DNA of 64,000 nucleotides from Mangifera indica (lineage: Eukaryota; Streptophyta; Magnoliopsida; Sapindales; Anacardiaceae), in the NCBI RefSeq assembly GCF_011075055.1, contig NC_058137.1:11145463-11209462 (forward strand). The letters are read 5' to 3'. A program made the position numbers and the translations under genes. The notes below the pieces were generated by a model that ran no database searches, was not told the origin of the DNA, and saw nothing but the letters and a program-made list of their open reading frames with translations. Shown here in pieces: positions 62,101-64,000 of the stretch (positions within the stretch are counted from its first letter, which is position 1; each line of letters opens with the position of its first letter).

Positions 62101-62195
62101 ATCTTCAATAATTTAATTCTGTAATAATATTAATCACCAAACTTTAGCCCACATCATTGCCCATACAAACTCCACAAGCAATGAAACCTAAAATT
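59184..62195. other. Intergenic region, no coding gene recognised
   Basis: The composition of 59640-60130 and 61010-61460 is more balanced, like untranslated or intronic host sequence, but no exon with a known motif was found. Several TA microsatellites lie at 60595-60735 and 61122-61140. Distal upstream sequence of the DUF3511 gene occupies the end. Confidence 0.4.
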
Positions 62196-62201
62196 TATAA
62201 A
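62196..62201 (+). promoter_or_regulatory. TATA box of the DUF3511 gene
   Basis: TATAAA in AAATTTATAAAGCC lies 57 bases before the ATG at 62253, giving a predicted leader of about 25 bases. Confidence 0.5.
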
Positions 62202-62252
62202 GCCTGAAGAGTAATTTCACAGACCAAAAGCCCTAAACATTTTTCTCTGATC

Positions 62253-62519
62253 ATGGAGAAGAGCAAGTCATTTTCAGGGTACTCAAGCTCCTCAACCAAA
62301 GCCTGGTTCGGATTCGAGGACTGGGCAAAATCGTACAGCTTCAATGGCCCTTCTGGGAATGACATGGTGGTTGCCACATCCGGGAACCCTGAGATGAAGA
62401 GGAGAAAGAGAGTGGCTGCTTACAATATGTACACCATGGAAGGTAAGCTCAAATCTTCATTGAGAAACAGCTTCAAGTGGATCAAGAACAAGTTCAGTGA
62501 TGGATATTATGATGAATGA
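62253..62519 (+). CDS. DUF3511 small plant protein, intact, single exon
   Basis: An uninterrupted 88-residue frame from ATG to TGA. Residues 1-45 are Ser/Gly-rich with aromatic FGFEDWAKSYSF. Residues 47-82 (EMKRRKRVAAYNMYTMEG, then KLKSSLRNSFKWIKNKF) form the conserved basic core of the DUF3511 family, in which (R/K)KKRVASYxxYxxEGKxKxSxRxSFxWIKxx is the usual pattern. The length fits the shorter family members. There is no signal peptide or membrane segment. The biochemical role is unknown. A TATA box lies 57 bases upstream, and no overlapping gene is present. It is the only fully intact intronless gene in the window. Confidence 0.85.
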   Translation: MEKSKSFSGYSSSSTKAWFGFEDWAKSYSFNGPSGNDMVVATSGNPEMKRRKRVAAYNMYTMEGKLKSSLRNSFKWIKNKFSDGYYDE

Positions 62520-63518
62520 GTGAATTTTTATTAAAATTATTGCATATTCCATTGAAAATTATCACATGAATTTGTGATTTTGTTATGGAAGTTTGGATAT
62601 AATATAAGGTGGGGGCAGGTATAATATATAGATTAAATTTTATCTGAGAATTTCACTACAAAAAATTATGAATTAAAGGGACAAAATGTAATGGTAATGC
62701 TTGTTATACATATTTTAGTAAAAACTGCTTGTAAATTGAAATGTCATTTGTAATTGTTCCTTCTTCTTCTCCGTGTCTTTTTTTATTCCTATTTATTTAT
62801 TTATTTATTTATTTTTTGTGTTTTGAAAAATCACTATCTCATGCAGTATATTTTAGCACTTTCCAAAATATGAATTTATAAGGTATAATATTTATTTCAT
62901 TCCCATATGATTTAAGTACAAATATAAGTAAATCATATTTTTATTTAAATAATTAACCTCATATTTTCTCTTATTTTGATTTACTTCTACAAATAAAAAA
63001 ACACATTAAAAAAAAAAAGAAAATATTGGGTGTCTATAAATTTAAAAAAATTAGGGATTTTATTAAGTACATCTAGAATTATATTATTCAATAAATTTAA
63101 GAAATATTTTTTATATATTTTCCTTATTTCATTTTTTTGTCGGTTAAGAAATGGATTTACAAAGCCAGTTTTGGAGATCTCCATATAATAATAAAAGTCT
63201 GATAATTTTATAAATCTGGAACCCACTTTGTTAACAAGGAACAAATGTCTCAAGATCCTTCAAAACTACTTCATATGCTTTGCTAATTCAACAAGGTAAT
63301 GTCGGATATGAATTCATTAACATTAGCATTGCATATGTATAAATATAGCTACCATATCTCACAATTCAGTCCAAAATATATAAAATAAATAAAACTCAAG
63401 ATACACAATCAATAATATGACCTAATCTTATCTAAAGACATGGTAGGGTTTGACAGGGCTCCAATTTCGTTCACACCCGGGTTCGAGAGAGTCCTGGATT
63501 ACCAAAACTAACAATAAT
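62520..63518. other. Intergenic, 3' flanks of two convergent genes
   Basis: AT-rich spacer between the plus-strand DUF3511 gene and the minus-strand last exon. A (TTTA)n run lies at about 62789-62815. The 88-codon minus frame at 62987-63253 is Asn/Phe/Lys-rich and looks like chance. Confidence 0.5.
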
Positions 63519-63932
63519 CTAATCTTGGTTGTTTCCAAAGAGCTTAGCAATTCTCTCAGCATCAAGAGTCCGAAAATCCAAGTTAGAAAGTGACCTACTA
63601 AAGGGAGCAAAGGCATTACCCTGTCTGTGGTTGACAATATCGGCAATGGAGGCCTGCAAAAGAGTACTGTAATTTTGGATGTTTTTAAGGGCACTGGGGT
63701 GGCCTTCAGTGAGAGTGAAATTCTGAATCATCTTCTTTGAAGGATTGTAACTACTATTACGGTGGCCTTCTGTTACTGGGGCTCTTTTTGCATGAGAATT
63801 ATGGCCAATTGGAGAGAGAGAGGCATCATTGAAGCTTTTCTCATGTAAAATTGTTGTTTGCTTTGAAGATGACGAACTACTTGCTGTACTGCTAACCATG
63901 TGCATGTAAGTTGAGTCTGAATTCTTCTCCAG
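63519..63932 (-). CDS. Last exon of an unrecognised plant gene (partial)
   Basis: The minus strand has a strong acceptor (pyrimidine-rich TTTCTTTCTTTTGGGGTTTCAG-like tract) with AG at 63934-63933. From 63932 a phase-0 frame of 137 residues runs to the TAA at 63519-63521. It includes LEKNSDSTYMHMV, a Ser run (SSTASSSSSSK), TEGHRNSSYNPSKKM, LQASIADIVNHRQGNAFAPF and a tail LDFRTLDAERIAKLFGN. Two TEGH motifs recur about 20 residues apart. No transmembrane segment is present and no family was recognised. The remainder lies beyond the right edge. The frame also stays open upstream to 63986, so an intronless reading is possible but less likely given the acceptor. Confidence 0.6.
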   Translation of the reverse strand: MEKNSDSTYMHMVSSTASSSSSSKQTTILHEKSFNDASLSPIGHNSHAKRAPVTEGHRNSSYNPSKKMIQNFTLTEGHPSALKNIQNYSTLLQASIADIVNHRQGNAFAPFSRSLSNLDFRTLDAERIAKLFGNNQD

Positions 63933-64000
63933 CTGAAACCCCAAAAGAAAGAAATAATCAGGGGGAAACCAGGATTTAATTTTCAAGAGGGCTAATAATT

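Noticed and set aside
62195..62377. Minus-strand 60-codon frame
   Set aside because: Antisense shadow of the DUF3511 gene.

Overview
This is a gene-poor, very AT-rich window from a core-eudicot nuclear genome. The evidence is a spliced group IIc WRKY gene, a small DUF3511-type plant gene, plant-type introns, and a dense set of plant transposons (Sirevirus and other Ty1/copia, Ty3/gypsy, hAT, MULE, CACTA). There are no bacterial operons or CRISPR arrays. One assembly gap of exactly 500 N lies at 44656-45155. Species cannot be fixed from the sequence alone. Layout, left part: 1-3890 is a decayed pararetrovirus-like or retroelement remnant with a TATA box and a tRNA-Met primer site. At 4801-4992 is a broken piece of an SPB1-type rRNA methyltransferase gene. 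A minus-strand gypsy remnant covers 5121-7900, and a decayed MULE with a DUF1985 segment covers 8190-9650. The first of three related terminal-inverted-repeat elements sits at 9997-10749 inside one half of a tandem duplication whose other half preserves the empty site. Genes: the best-supported gene is a WRKY13 orthologue on the minus strand (12196-14821, three exons, 231 codons). At the right end are an intact intronless DUF3511 gene (62253-62519, plus) and the last exon of an unrecognised minus-strand gene that runs out of the window (63519-63932). At 47706-47970 is a frameshifted first-exon-like piece of an EME1-type endonuclease gene. Between the genes: 15.4-28.2 kb is AT-rich sequence with no gene seen. 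Then follow a CACTA-like element (28180-29336), a second TIR element (29485-30384), a minus-strand copia 3' end (31000-32150), and a long broken Sirevirus (32965-42100) whose 5' LTR carries the third TIR element and which keeps an envelope-like region. Two further LTR fragments precede the gap. After the EME1 piece come a copia LTR, two hAT transposase copies arranged head to head as a large inverted repeat (about 49050-52605, with the right copy running on to about 53165), a pararetrovirus-like segment that is itself an inverted repeat (53185-55915), a (TA)48 tract, and gypsy LTR-type sequence in both orientations to 59183. The three host genes show no sign of working together; the window is mainly a record of nested insertion, inverted duplication and decay between unrelated genes. 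All identifications come from reading motifs by eye, and no database search was run.
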